Shown: in pieces, positions 32,480 through 42,803 of the stretch
Position numbering within the stretch: position 1 is the stretch's first letter
Layout: each line of letters starts with the position of its first letter
From: Aureobasidium sp. EXF-3400
Lineage: Eukaryota > Ascomycota > Dothideomycetes > Dothideales > Saccotheciaceae
Assembly: GCA_024195585.1 (NCBI GenBank)
Contig: SWBL01000147.1
Location: forward strand, 52,305-116,304
Reading direction: 5' to 3'
Length of the DNA: 64,000 nt
Notes under the pieces: model-generated
What the model saw: only the letters and a program-made list of their open reading frames with translations
Database searches by the model: none
Told to the model about the DNA's origin: nothing
Made by a program: the position numbers and the translations under genes

Positions 32480-34186
32480 CTACCCTACATGCGGAATACT
32501 CACCGACCACTGCGGAATAGCATACGCCATCGTAGGCAGTGATCTCAATTCCACAAAAGCCTCAACCACAAGATATGCCCTGGCCAAAATATACAAAACC
32601 CCACACATGGAACAAAGACCCGTCACCAGCATGGTCAAGACCTGCGAGGCCTCCCCAATCATAACATCGTACCACGTCCACCACAAAGTCGCAGACAGCT
32701 CAGCCGCAACATGCAACAAAGCCCACAGCAAACCCGAGAAACCGATGAACATGGAGGAAAATCGCCATAGCCACGCTTCGGCTTCGGTGGGGAAGCCAGC
32801 ATGCCAGGCGGCGATGTGGACGGCGCTGAAGGCGATACTGGCGGCCCAGAGGACTGCGCCCATCACCAAGCCACCGGTTGTTCGTACGAGTCCGTCGTGA
32901 GGCCAATCACTGGCAGTGTGGGATGCAAGATGTTGGGCGTTGCATTCAAGCCATGGCGAAATGTCTTGTAGCATGGCTTCTCTGTCTCTTTTCCTTCGAC
33001 ATACCTTTGGCATCTCAGGATATGCTGCTAGAGCGACGGCGTATTTGTGATCGGTTTCGCAGATGGGTCGATGAAGGAGGGTATGTACGGCAGGATAACG
33101 CTGTATTGCTTTGCAAGCCAGACGGAGGCGAGCTTCAGCTTGCCCTTTCCAATCCACGATCGTTTCTTCGAGAGCAATTTCTTCTTCATATACCATAGAT
33201 AGTCCAGTCTTGGTTCGTGCTTGTAGAGCATAGTCGATACTACTCGTGTCTTGCTCGTCAGTGGACATGTGCCTCACATGAACGGTGTTGTCCTCTGACT
33301 CAGTATGAAACTTCAGAGCCGTAATTTCGGGTTGTTGCTGCTCAACTTGGAATCCAGGAAGTATAGGGCTGGGTACCGCATTGACTCGACTGGACATAAT
33401 CATGAAAGCTGCTAAAGGGCCTGTCCAGGAGCCTCTTAAAACCGTGGGCTCCTCAATCCGACGAGGCTTGTGCCACCAGAGTGCATAAAGTACTAAAGCA
33501 CATACAACATGCCCAACAACTGTAACCTCGAGCAGCGAGACTGGCAAATGACAAGCCAGCCTGGAGCCTATTTGTATGGTAAACCATGTAGCCTGAAGAC
33601 AAGCAACGAGTTTTCCGAGTTCGTCGACTTTGCTCTTGTCTGCAATATCTTGTATTGTGATTTCTGGGAGGTGTCCACAGGAAGCGAGCAGCAGAACCCC
33701 TTTTGGCTTGAGCGTGATTCGTTGCGTTTTGGACCAGAATGTTTCCGGTTCAGAGTCGAATGACTGACTGCAGTCGAATACGTAGCCGCCCATGACAGCA
33801 TAGAATCCATGCGTGAGGGAGAAATCGTAGGCTGTCAGCTATTTGGAAGTCAGTTTTGAACATACATGGAAGAAGCTGACTACCTTTGCTTCGTCAATCT
33901 CCCTCTTTAGTGCCCGTGCCGACATGAGTTGTCGCCATGCTGCCCATATAGCAAGTTCTGGTCCGAATATACCGATGAAACACCAGTACAGATAAGGCAC
34001 CAGTTTCTCTGTGTTGGAGCTGGCTTTTGCTGGTATGTTGAGATGCATCACCGACCATGAACAAACAAGAAGTGTTGAAATACAAGGCAAGAGGATTCCC
34101 CATGACCCTCGCATGTTTGGCTCGTTCACCCATCCAGTCCGAGTCGAATTGGTCAGGGAGCTCACATTAATCAGAGAAACAGTCAT
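32480..34186 (-). CDS. Fungal multi-spanning membrane protein of unknown function
   Basis: Exons are 34186-33884 and 33838-32480, with a 45-nt phase-0 intron. The product is 553 residues. An N-terminal helix (ILLPCISTLLVCSWSVMHL) is followed by LYWCFIGIFGPELAIWAAW, ARALKREIDEAK, then LTAYDFSLTHGFYAVMGGY across the splice site, DELGKLVACLQATWFTIQ, PVSLLEVTVVGHVVCALVLY, WWHKPRR, a long soluble loop and a C-terminal group of four helices. The segments LTHGFxxxMGG, LxKxVAxLQxxWF and TxGHVxCALxxYxxWWxKP are the signature of a large fungal family found in many copies in Pezizomycotina, still without an assigned role. Splice position fits that family. It is divergent from the PAQR gene. Confidence 0.82.
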
Positions 34187-34733
34187 TGTGGAACCATTGG
34201 CATCGGAGTATCCTGGGACTCAACCATGGTGACTGTCAGGTTCTGATATCCTATGGATAACCCCCAGGAAATCTATCTTAGGCGTCTAAATCCGTCGGCG
34301 GCAATTTTGCAGCTGCTCATGCATAGGGGATCAAATCGGACATGTTGGTGTTTCATTGATTGCTCGGTCGGTGTCATTTTCGAACACTTTGCGGTCCATA
34401 TGTGTTGCTCAGACTCTATCAAGTCGCCAGCCCTGGTGCCGCACAGCTGTTATCAACATCGTTGATACTTCCCGAGGGTTGATAGTCAAACTACGAGCGG
34501 CTTTAGTAGAATCTGGTATGAAATCACTATCGAGATATAAAAGATAGAGGGCAGACTGCAGAGATGTGATCAAGTCAAAAGCCTTGCATGAAGATGAGTG
34601 GGGCTAAATTAGGCGAAGCGCCCAACAACTGACGGCGCTTCGAGTGAGGTCCTTGGTCAGGAGGGTATGCATATGAAGCCCGCGGACGCTTTTGACACGA
34701 AATCAACTTTTGTCTATACTCATTCTCGAAATC
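34187..34733. promoter_or_regulatory. Divergent promoter region, multi-spanning protein / PAQR
   Basis: The 547 bases separate opposed starts. No clear element is seen. Confidence 0.45.
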
Positions 34734-35891
34734 ATGTCGAAGCCACTTCTCAGAAAGCCGGACGTTGGAGCAAGGAAGGAGAGACTGCTGGTGTATGATG
34801 AAATTCGTAAGTCACGCGTTGGCAACTCTGCGACATGTTGCTAACACGACTATCTGCACAGCTGCGTGGCAGAAGTGAGTTTCTAATCACCACGTCCAAT
34901 ATCGATGTTGACTTTTAGCAAGAGATAATGAGTATCTATTGTCAGGATATCGGTAGGCCTTCTGACTTCGCAAGTTCCATCTTCGTAAAGCTGACCGTCG
35001 GTAGTCCTACTGCAGGCTCCTGGAAGAAATGTCTCAAGAGCATGCTGGGATGGCATAATGAGACGAGTACGTACTACAACTCTACTGCATCTCGGACTCT
35101 TGTACTGACGATGTAACAAGTAAACATACACTCGCACACTTTTGGCGCGGCCTTGTTCGCCATCCTCCCCTTGCACTTCTACTACACCCTGTACCAACGC
35201 ATCGAATATGCCCAACCGATAGACGCAGTCGTCTTCATCTTATATTTTACCGGCGTGGCTTTCTGCTTTGCCTGCTCCGCTGGTTGCCATGTGGTATGGA
35301 ACCACAGCCCACCCGTCGCACGTCTAGGGAACCGCCTCGATTTCTCCGGCATTGTGATCCTTATGTGGGGAGCTAGCCTTGCTTCCATTCATTTCGCATT
35401 CATCTGCGACCCTTGGCTCCGCACTGTTCACTGGATGTTGGTGTCTGCAAGTGCTTCGGGTTGTGTTGCATTTAGTCTGTATCCGGTGTTCAGTAAGCCA
35501 GCGTTCCGTGCTGCAAGGGCAGCTATGTATGCGAGTCTGGGTCTGTTTGCTGTGGTCTTTGTGATACATGGGTTTTATCTCTATGGCTTTACTGTCCAGC
35601 GTAGAAGGTTGTCGCTGGAGTGGATGGTCCTAATGGCGCTGTCGAACCTGCTGGGAGCGGCATTTTATGCATTGAGAGTAAGTTGATCGTCAGTATTGAT
35701 GCCAGTTCATGCTAACCGGAGCAAAGTTTCCTGAAGCATGGTTTCCGTACCGCTTTGACTTCCTGGGAGCGAGTCATCAGATTTTCCATGTGCTGGTTCT
35801 CGTGGCTGGGTTATTACATTACAGAGGGCTGGCTAGTGCTTTACTCGAAGTTCGAGGGCTGCAGCATACATGCGATGGCGTCAGTATGTAG
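34734..35891 (+). CDS. PAQR/hemolysin-III family seven-helix protein (adiponectin-receptor-like, IZH type)
   Basis: There are six exons: 34734-34806, 34862-34874 (13 nt), 34923-34952 (30 nt), 35005-35066, 35121-35677 and 35727-35891. The product is 299 residues. Splicing yields IPAWQKDNEYLLSGYRPTAG and then WHNETINIHSHTFGA, the family entry motif. Zinc-site motifs of the family are visible: SAGCHVVWNHS in helix 2, RLDFSGI in helix 3 and ASHQIFHVLV in the last helix. Seven hydrophobic segments follow the cytosolic N-terminus. Fungal IZH proteins are linked to zinc and sterol homeostasis; enzymatic ceramidase-like activity is proposed for relatives. The microexons rest on unbroken family conservation across four splice sites. 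Confidence 0.9.
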
Positions 35892-36035
35892 AGGGAAAGC
35901 CGTTGGCGGTGTGGAACGATCGCCAGTTCATTTGATCATGGTTGCAGACGAGCAACAATAGAAGAGAAGGTGAAGGATATTTGATTCATGATGGGTGGTA
36001 GCCCTGATCAGATATATACATACATCATGTTGCTC

Positions 36036-37763
36036 TTAGTTCTCTAAGAGATCAACAACGATAGGAGTGATTCTCTCAACGCCCTGAGCCAACTTGGCAC
36101 TGATCGGGATAGCGTGCAACTTCTTCTTCCAAGCATTCTTCTTGCCACTAGGATGAATAGTTTCGCCCTCAGAAACACTCTTCATATAAGCCTGCAACGC
36201 CGCAAAGTTCTCTCTCGTCTCTGGCAAATCAGCCTTTGTGGCAATTACCAACCAAGGCTTTGAGGAAATAGGCGGTAACTTGAGCTCAGGCAACACACGC
36301 GAACCATCAGGATTGAATAAAACATTTCCATCTTCTCCAAAGATATTGGCGGGTTGTGCTTGCACTAGAGGTGAAAAGCGGACTAGTTCCTTTTGCTCTT
36401 CGACGCGGCGTTCGGATTCGGCGTTTACTTCGCGGTCGCGGAGGAGCTCGTATTGGCCTACTTCCTTCCAGAGGCCTTTGAGGGCTTGGATGGCATCGCC
36501 GGCGCTGAGGTCGACGACGAAAGCTAGGATGCCGGCGCGTTCGATGTGGCGTAGGAATCCGAGACCTAAGCCGCGGTCGAGATGGGCGTCTTCGATCAGA
36601 CCGGGGATATCGGCGATGGTGAAGTTTGTGCGGCGAAGACCGGTTTTGTTGTCGGAGGTGGCAACTAACGGACGGCCTTTGTGGTTGTCGAGGACGACGG
36701 TGCCGATGTTGGGTTGTAGAGTTGTGAAGGCCCAGTTGCCGATGCGGGCGCGACTATTGGTAATTGCACGTAGCAAAGTGCTCTTCCCTGCATTCGGGAG
36801 GCCGACGAGACCGACATCTGCGAGGAGTTTGAGTTCGAGTTGGATTTCGACTTTCATGCCTTCGTCGCCTTTTGTGCCGTATTTGGGACGAGTGATGCTT
36901 TTGGTTACGAAGTGAGGGTTTCCGAGTCCGCCCATCGAGCCGGCGGCAAGTAGTTGAGGAGTTTCCATGGGTGCATCCAGATCCAAGCGGATAGGTGCTG
37001 GGGGCTGGGCCATTGCGATGTTTGACCTTCTGGGCCGTGGGAGAGGAGGAAAGTCGGCTGATGTGAATGACTGCGGCATTGCACCAGGGAACAACAGCCA
37101 TCTGTCACGTCTCCATTTACGAGTGTTGTCGACGACTCCTGGTTGATCGTCAAAGACGGCATCTGCACCCATTGCCTTTGCCCGCATGTCTGCCACCTCT
37201 TGCTCTGCAATGGGATCATGTCGCCACACCTCGCGCACGATCGTACCCACTGGCACTGTGATCAAGATATCTTCTCCCCTTGTGCCTCCCTGGCCTTTTC
37301 CTTGTCCATTCTTTCCACGACCGGCTTTTATGATTCCTCGTCGCGCAAGCTTGTGCAACGACGTCTCGCCTTGCACAGCCTGGATGTATATGCTTCCTCC
37401 TGTTCCTCCATCGCCACCATTGGGCGGTCCATTCTCAATGTATTTCTCGCGCAGGAAACTGATGCAGCCGTGGCCTCCTGAGCCCGCGTGAAGGACGACT
37501 GAACATCGGTCATTGAAAGGCGTGATTGAGTAGTCTTCTGGCCGTGGATCCAGGCGATCGAGCTCGCTCTCCGCTGTGTCGTCGAAGTTCTCGTTTTCAT
37601 GGCCTCCTTGTGTGCTGGATACAGTTGCGATCTGTCTTTTGGACAAACATTGTGTGGTCCTATTGAGTCGTCCTGCTTGTAGCCATCTTCTCAAGACGCG
37701 CGGTGCATTGCCTCGGTTGGTATGAAGACACGGATAGAGGAACGGCAGAAGTGTCCCGTTCAT
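36036..37763 (-). CDS. MTG2: Mitochondrial Obg-family GTPase MTG2
   Basis: MTG2 is a GTPase needed for assembly of the large mitochondrial ribosomal subunit. It is intronless, with 575 residues. A basic N-terminus (PRVLRRWLQAGRLNRTTQ) fits mitochondrial import. The glycine-rich Obg fold follows (VLHAGSGGHGCISFLREKYI, PNGGDGGTGGSIY, GRGKNGQGKGQGGTRGED). The G domain shows G1 GLPNAGKSTL, G3 DIPGLIEDAHLDRGLG, G4 ATKADLPE and G5 ISAKLAQG. Two insertions, one in the Obg domain (about residues 205-255) and one between G3 and G4 (about 460-495), lengthen it over bacterial Obg. It is divergent from the SDR gene, 271 bases away. Confidence 0.95.
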   Translation of the reverse strand: MNGTLLPFLYPCLHTNRGNAPRVLRRWLQAGRLNRTTQCLSKRQIATVSSTQGGHENENFDDTAESELDRLDPRPEDYSITPFNDRCSVVLHAGSGGHGCISFLREKYIENGPPNGGDGGTGGSIYIQAVQGETSLHKLARRGIIKAGRGKNGQGKGQGGTRGEDILITVPVGTIVREVWRHDPIAEQEVADMRAKAMGADAVFDDQPGVVDNTRKWRRDRWLLFPGAMPQSFTSADFPPLPRPRRSNIAMAQPPAPIRLDLDAPMETPQLLAAGSMGGLGNPHFVTKSITRPKYGTKGDEGMKVEIQLELKLLADVGLVGLPNAGKSTLLRAITNSRARIGNWAFTTLQPNIGTVVLDNHKGRPLVATSDNKTGLRRTNFTIADIPGLIEDAHLDRGLGLGFLRHIERAGILAFVVDLSAGDAIQALKGLWKEVGQYELLRDREVNAESERRVEEQKELVRFSPLVQAQPANIFGEDGNVLFNPDGSRVLPELKLPPISSKPWLVIATKADLPETRENFAALQAYMKSVSEGETIHPSGKKNAWKKKLHAIPISAKLAQGVERITPIVVDLLEN

Positions 37764-38034
37764 GACTATTGTGTTCTTGCGACAGCGCTCGAGCGGAAAG
37801 ATAATTATTGGCTTGTGGCAATCACCTCTAACAAATCCTCAGTCTGCGTCTTGCAAGAAACTGGACGGCAAGATTTGGTGATGGACCGCGAGCCGAGGCT
37901 TCTCGTTTAGACTTTCTCTGCTCTGTTGATCGAAGCTGATCCTCGATATTACCCCTCATGCATGCTTATAACTATATATACTCTTTCCCTGTCTGCAGTG
38001 TGACACAATCCCCGAATAATCGCATACATTCATC
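37764..38034. promoter_or_regulatory. Divergent promoter region, MTG2 / SDR, with TATA-like run
   Basis: The 271 bases separate opposed starts. TATATA at 37974-37980 lies about 55 bases before the SDR ATG and may position its transcription. No matching box is seen for MTG2. Confidence 0.5.
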
Positions 38035-39084
38035 ATGGCAAGCATCATAAAGCAAGCCTCTTTCTCGCCAGTCGTCACCGGCGCAGCTCTGCTGGTGCTG
38101 CTCAAAGGACCCGAGTCCATACAACGACCAGTCTACGATTACCTTCATCAAATACTCAAGCCTCACAACATCGAGCGTCTGATCACCACTCTCAAATGGC
38201 TATTCGCATACGGCTTGATCAAGAACGTCAATGAAGCTTTCAACCAATTCGCCCGCAATAACTTCTCCCTACGCTCCACCAAAGCAAACTGGGACTGGAA
38301 TAACGAAATCGCCGTAGTCACCGGCAGCTCCTCAGGCTTCGGTGCCCTCTTCTCCAAGGACCTCTCAGACAAGGGCATTCACGTAGTCGCCATCGACGTC
38401 AACCCTCTCCCCGCGTCCCTCCAAAACAACCCCAAGATTTCCTTCTTCAAATGCGATGTCACCGACGTAGAAGCCGTCAACGCCGTCGCCAAAGACATCC
38501 AATCCAAAATCGGTCATCCCACTATCTTGATCAATAACGCAGGTATCGGCGGCCAACGCCCAATCCTCAGAACCACTCCCGCTCAACTCCAGAAACTTAT
38601 GGGCGTGAATTTGTTTTCGCACTACTATCTCGTTCAAGCTTTCTTGCCTAACATGCTGGAAAAGAAAAAGGGACATATTGTTTCTATTGCGTCTATGGCT
38701 TCTTTCTTTACCACTCCTGGCATTACGGATTATTCGTGCTCTAAAGCTGCGGTGTTGGCGTTCAACGAGGGTCTTTCCACTGAGCTTCGCACGATCCACC
38801 GTTGTCCGGAGATTTTGACGACGATTGTGCATCCTTTCTTTGCAGATACGCCTATTATAGCTGCAGGCAAGGCTGAGCTTGAGAAGGCTGGTGCGAAGAT
38901 TTTGGATCCACAAGATATCAGTGATGCGGTTGTGAGTCAGATTGTGAATGCCAGAAGTGGGCAGGTATTGTTGAGTAATGGATTTGGACCTGCTATGAGA
39001 GCTTTCAGAGGTTTGCCTTGGTGGTTCCAGGAAGGCTTCAAGAGGTTGACCGAGAGTGATTTGAGTCGTTATGATAAGAAGTGA
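38035..39084 (+). CDS. Membrane-associated short-chain dehydrogenase/reductase (RDH/DHRS, SDR16C-like)
   Basis: It is intronless, with 349 residues. An N-terminal hydrophobic stretch (FSPVVTGAALLVLL) could anchor it to the ER or lipid droplets. The Rossmann core has TGSSSGFG (cofactor loop), AIDVNPL with Asp after the second strand (NAD(H) preference likely), CDVTD, NNAG, the catalytic Ser in HIVSIASMAS and YSCSK with Tyr and Lys. The C-terminal WWFQEGFKRL segment resembles the tail of retinol/17-beta-hydroxysteroid dehydrogenase-like SDRs. The lipid or retinoid-like substrate cannot be read from sequence. Confidence 0.88.
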   Translation: MASIIKQASFSPVVTGAALLVLLKGPESIQRPVYDYLHQILKPHNIERLITTLKWLFAYGLIKNVNEAFNQFARNNFSLRSTKANWDWNNEIAVVTGSSSGFGALFSKDLSDKGIHVVAIDVNPLPASLQNNPKISFFKCDVTDVEAVNAVAKDIQSKIGHPTILINNAGIGGQRPILRTTPAQLQKLMGVNLFSHYYLVQAFLPNMLEKKKGHIVSIASMASFFTTPGITDYSCSKAAVLAFNEGLSTELRTIHRCPEILTTIVHPFFADTPIIAAGKAELEKAGAKILDPQDISDAVVSQIVNARSGQVLLSNGFGPAMRAFRGLPWWFQEGFKRLTESDLSRYDKK

Positions 39085-39218
39085 TGGTCGTGGGGATACG
39101 ATTACGACAAGTAATGGTCTTGGGCATACATTCGCTTTTATGGTTTTATGATTGGGGGTTGGTAGATTTTGTTATGGCACGCTGCCTGTGTTATATTATC
39201 ATTGTTTTGACTCTTTGA

Positions 39219-40415
39219 TTACAGGAGAGCGAATGCCAGACCACCGAGTCCCATGAGAGCTGCTGCTGTCTGTTGTGCAGCCATCAAGGTAGGAGCAGCA
39301 CCAGTACTCGTAGACGACCCGCCAATCGCAGTCCCAGTCACGCTGCCAGTCACACTACCGGTCGCACTACCAGTCATACTACCAGTGTCCTTTCCAGTAG
39401 CACTAGCACTAGCACTAGCAGACCTAGTAGCCACAGCATCCACCGAAGCAGCAGTAACAGTAAACGTCGTATTCCACGCAGTCCAGGTATATGTTGCGCC
39501 GCTCACGGGAGCAGTCAAAATCCCATTAGTATCACTCCAAGTGCCAGTAGCCGAGTGCAGCGGAGTAGGCCTTGCATAATCAGAGGCATTGTTGCCATAG
39601 GCAGTAAAGCCATAATCAGCGCAACTAAAGTTTTGAAGTCGAGAGGAGCATTCTGCTAGACTGCCATTGCCGCCTATTTGCTCGCTGTCGATGTAGATTT
39701 GTTTGAGGGCGGTTAGACCGATGTATGCCGGGTCTTGATCTTTGCAGTCGTCCCATATGCTAGTTATGTTAGTGGAAACGATGGAAAGCAAAGAAGGGCT
39801 CGGGGGAGCGGGACTTACAGAGCAGAGGCAGCGCCATAAAGGCAACAGCCGCAATCGGGGCTCGGGGACACATACTCGGAATTGACGACACCGTCTTTTT
39901 CGTCCTGCACTTTTCCTTCGCAAGTTGGAAAGGCATCGATGAGAGTACTCATAAAGTCGTTGGAGAGCTTGCTAATATCGCAACTGCATGCTCCAGCCGC
40001 ACCAGCGGGTGCTGGATAGAATGGCAGATCTGGAGCAGTTTGGTTCTGGTTCGGATCAAAACATGTGGAATTATATGAGAGCAGCAGTTGCTGGTAATCG
40101 CATGAATAGACCTATACTGATGTCAGTGGTTGTGACTTTGTTGTTTCCAGCATTGTGCCATACCCTGTTCCAGCAGTTTGTCAGAGCACATTCGATTCTC
40201 TCCTGTAAACCCGAACAATTTGGATCGAGTTCTTCGTTTGTGTAGTTTTGTGCTTTCCAACATGTCTCCATCTCAGTCGGCGCAGCGCAGTCGGTGAAGG
40301 TGAACGGTAAATCCACGCGGTCGAAGATAGTCGGTGCTTGTTGGGAATCAACTTGAGCATGAACCACAGCAGCCAAAGCTGCAATGCAGCCTACGAGTGT
40401 ATGTCTGGCAATCAT
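39219..40415 (-). CDS. Cys-rich GPI-anchored surface protein
   Basis: Exons are 40415-40164, 40090-39819 and 39759-39219, with introns of 73 and 59 nt. The product is 354 residues. Signal peptide (HTLVGCIAALAAVVHAQ), then a Cys-rich domain of roughly 200 residues (CAAPTEMETCW, CALTNCW, GACSCDISKLSNDF, PDCGCCLYGAAS, IWDDC), several N-glycosylation sites, a Ser/Thr/Gly stalk with short repeats (TGSATGSVTGSVTG) and a hydrophobic C-terminus (GLGGLAFALL) fitting GPI attachment. I do not recognise a named family; similar Cys-rich wall proteins are common in Pezizomycotina. The middle splice site joins WNR to QLLLSYNSTC and is supported by frame only, the last by both frame and branch site. Confidence 0.8.
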
Positions 40416-41062
40416 GATTTAATCGGTCCTGTAAAGTGATGAGAGGATGAAAAGAGAAGAAGGGTGTCCATGGTATAGGATAAATGCATTCCTATCAGGC
40501 AGCCGAGGCGAAGGATTCAAAGCACGGTTGCTGGGCGGTGTTTAAGTTAAATTTGCGGCGCATGAGAAGAAACAGTGTTGGATTATTCATGTGAGCCACC
40601 GATTACTGTGGTATAGCTCAGCCACCAACAACATCATGGAGCAGTCTGATGGTAAAGAGTGATTCGGTGCGAGACGTGATGTTGTTCTTCAGAGATCGAA
40701 CATCCAACGCATCTCCGCTTTTTGACAGATGGTTGGCTCCCCTAATTCGTGGCCAAAAGATGCAGTCAGCTGAACCACGTTCTAACTTGATGGGCAGTCG
40801 TGCAAAAGATGCACACGGTACAACCGGGATATGAGGAGATGATAATCAGATCTCCGGAGATCCTGTCGATGAGCACCGTAGATCACTTCCCAATTCGATC
40901 AACGACATTCACACTGACGTAGACATCGTCTTTGTGAGTCAAAATAAGCAAGCTTCTGTATACAAAATGGCTATTGGAGTCTGTGTTTTTATATATTCAA
41001 GGGTCCATAGTAATTTTTAGTTCTTCTTTGCGATATTCCTCTCCTTCAGACCACAGGCAAAA
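40416..41062. promoter_or_regulatory. Divergent promoter region, GPI protein / M20 peptidase
   Basis: The 647 bases separate opposed starts. TATATA at about 40990 lies about 70 bases before the M20 ATG. The open frame at 40649-40834 is not protein-like. Confidence 0.45.
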
Positions 41063-42442
41063 ATGTTCAAAGAGGCGTTGCTGGCGACAATCGACGCCGA
41101 CCGACAAGATCTCATCAGCTTTCTCCAATCTTTGACTCGTGCCGACTCCTCGAATCCTCCAGGAGACACAATAGCAGCAGCCTGTGTTGTAACTACATTT
41201 TTGGCCTCTCACGATGTTCCCGCAACACTCATTGCGCCAAAGAGCGATGCACCGAACGTCACCAGCATCTTCCCGGCAGTATCACAATCGCCCGCTCACA
41301 GTCGTTCTTCATCCCTACATACATTAGATGCACAACCTCCGAGCCGGCGCGATTCGCCATTTGCCGACAGCGGAATTTCAACACCCAATCCTGGTCCGCG
41401 ATTGATAATGAATGGACACCTTGATGTTTTCCCCATCTCCGAAGCGGAGAGATCGCAATGGACTCACGATCCTTGGTCTGCGGATATCGAGAACAATCGA
41501 CTCTATGGACGTGGTGTGGTTGACATGAAAGCCGGAACCGCAGCGACCATTGCCGCATATACTTACATCTTCGCGCACCGACATCTTCTAAATGGAACGG
41601 CCGTGCTGGAAGCAGTATCTGACGAAGAAAATGGTGGCAAGTGGGGAAGCAAATACCTCCTGAACGACGATGACAGGAAGGATACGTGGACCGGTGATGT
41701 AAACCTCAATGCCGAACCCACAGGTCTACAAAGCATAAGGTTTGCCGAAAAGGGCACTTTGCGTATCACCTTTACAGTCAAAGCCAAGAGCGCTCACGGA
41801 GCCTATACACATCTATCTGAAGGCGCAATACGGATTGCAACAAGATTGATCACAGAGTTGGTCAGACTCGAGGACTTTTTGGATTTCAATGTCGATCCTG
41901 AAGTACGAAGATATCTCGACAGACAAGAGGTGCGGGATACAGTCGATGAAATGATGGGTGCTGGCGCCTCCGGTAATATCCTCAAGCCAACAGTAAATAT
42001 TGGAACCATCAGCGGTGGTACAAAGGTCAACACCATCCCAGGCGACTGCAAATTCGAAGTCGACATTCGTCTTCCAATCGGCCTGGTCGCTGAAACCATC
42101 CTCAAAGAAATCGACACCATTCTCGAAAACTTCCCTGGAGCTACCTATGAAGTTCAAGAAGCAGCATCCAATCCACCAAACTCATGTCCCTTTGATCATG
42201 CTCTCACACGCGCAATAGCGGACAATGCCGAACATATCCTTGGACGGAAGCCAATTGCGATACCGTCACTTGGTGCTACAGACGCCAAGCACTGGCGATA
42301 CAAGGGCGTTCCAGCATACAGTTATGGGCTCTCGCCAGAGGGTATGGCTGGTATTGATGAGAGTGTCGATCTTGATGATTACATCAATCTCGTTAAGATT
42401 CTTACCTTGACTGCTTGGGACTTTTTGACTGGTCCCGAGTAG
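41063..42442 (+). CDS. M20-family metallopeptidase (ArgE/DapE/ACY1-like)
   Basis: It is intronless, with 459 residues. This is a zinc-dependent amidohydrolase or aminoacylase. Metal-site motifs are GHLDVFP (His119), GVVDMKAG (Asp154), the Glu pair in SDEENGG (188-189) and a late catalytic-domain SLGATDAKHW. The lid/dimerisation domain begins near SAHGAYTHLSEGA. An unusual Ser/Pro-rich stretch of about 38 residues (75-112) interrupts the catalytic domain just before the first metal ligand. There is no signal peptide, so it is probably cytosolic. The substrate (N-acylated amino acid or small peptide) is undetermined. Confidence 0.9.
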   Translation: MFKEALLATIDADRQDLISFLQSLTRADSSNPPGDTIAAACVVTTFLASHDVPATLIAPKSDAPNVTSIFPAVSQSPAHSRSSSLHTLDAQPPSRRDSPFADSGISTPNPGPRLIMNGHLDVFPISEAERSQWTHDPWSADIENNRLYGRGVVDMKAGTAATIAAYTYIFAHRHLLNGTAVLEAVSDEENGGKWGSKYLLNDDDRKDTWTGDVNLNAEPTGLQSIRFAEKGTLRITFTVKAKSAHGAYTHLSEGAIRIATRLITELVRLEDFLDFNVDPEVRRYLDRQEVRDTVDEMMGAGASGNILKPTVNIGTISGGTKVNTIPGDCKFEVDIRLPIGLVAETILKEIDTILENFPGATYEVQEAASNPPNSCPFDHALTRAIADNAEHILGRKPIAIPSLGATDAKHWRYKGVPAYSYGLSPEGMAGIDESVDLDDYINLVKILTLTAWDFLTGPE

Positions 42443-42709
42443 CACCAATCATATTTCTCAGCAACCTTCCACGATCTAAAAGCTCACGATAGATATGACA
42501 TTTCTTTACACAAAAGCGGACCTTTTCTTGTACATAACAAGCGCTACAATATACCCAGAAGTTATACTTCGCTTTCTCCCTGTCACTGCTTACTCATCTT
42601 CCTCTCACAGCCTCGCACAACCTTGAAGAATCGTCCCAAATTTCCTTCCATAACTCAAAAGAGATGTAGCGTGCCTGACGACACGGACTGGACAAAAACA
42701 AAAGATCAA

Positions 42710-42803
42710 TGGAGTAGCTGGGAATCGAACCCAGAACCTTCTCCACTCAGTAATGCTCAAAGAGCAATGCTAAGAAGATGTCATACCACTAGACCACAAC
42801 CCC
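42710..42803 (-). tRNA. tRNA-Ala(AGC), intron-containing
   Basis: The minus strand folds as a tRNA: acceptor GGGGTTG with CTACTCC, D arm GTCT/TGAC, anticodon stem TCTTC with GGAGA, variable AGGTT, T arm CTGGG-TTCGATT-CCCAG, discriminator A. The anticodon read from loop TTAGCA is AGC. G3:U70, the alanine identity pair, is present. A 22-nt intron follows position 37 (about 42746-42767) and contains a TGCTC/GAGCA hairpin. T6 opposite T67 is a mismatch. The A box (TGGTCTAGTGGTA) and B box (GGTTCGATTCC) are good. Confidence 0.82.

Noticed and set aside
36238..36915. 225-codon plus-strand open frame opposite MTG2
   Set aside because: It is antisense to the conserved Obg GTPase domain.
39300..39430. 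Regular CCAGT/CACTACC repeats as a possible repeat array or CRISPR
   Set aside because: They encode the Gly/Ser/Thr stalk of the GPI protein; there are no unique spacers.
42710..42803. Assignment of the tRNA to Lys, Glu or Pro
   Set aside because: Alternative loop placements break the anticodon stem or leave a two-base variable loop; AGC with G3:U70 fits best.
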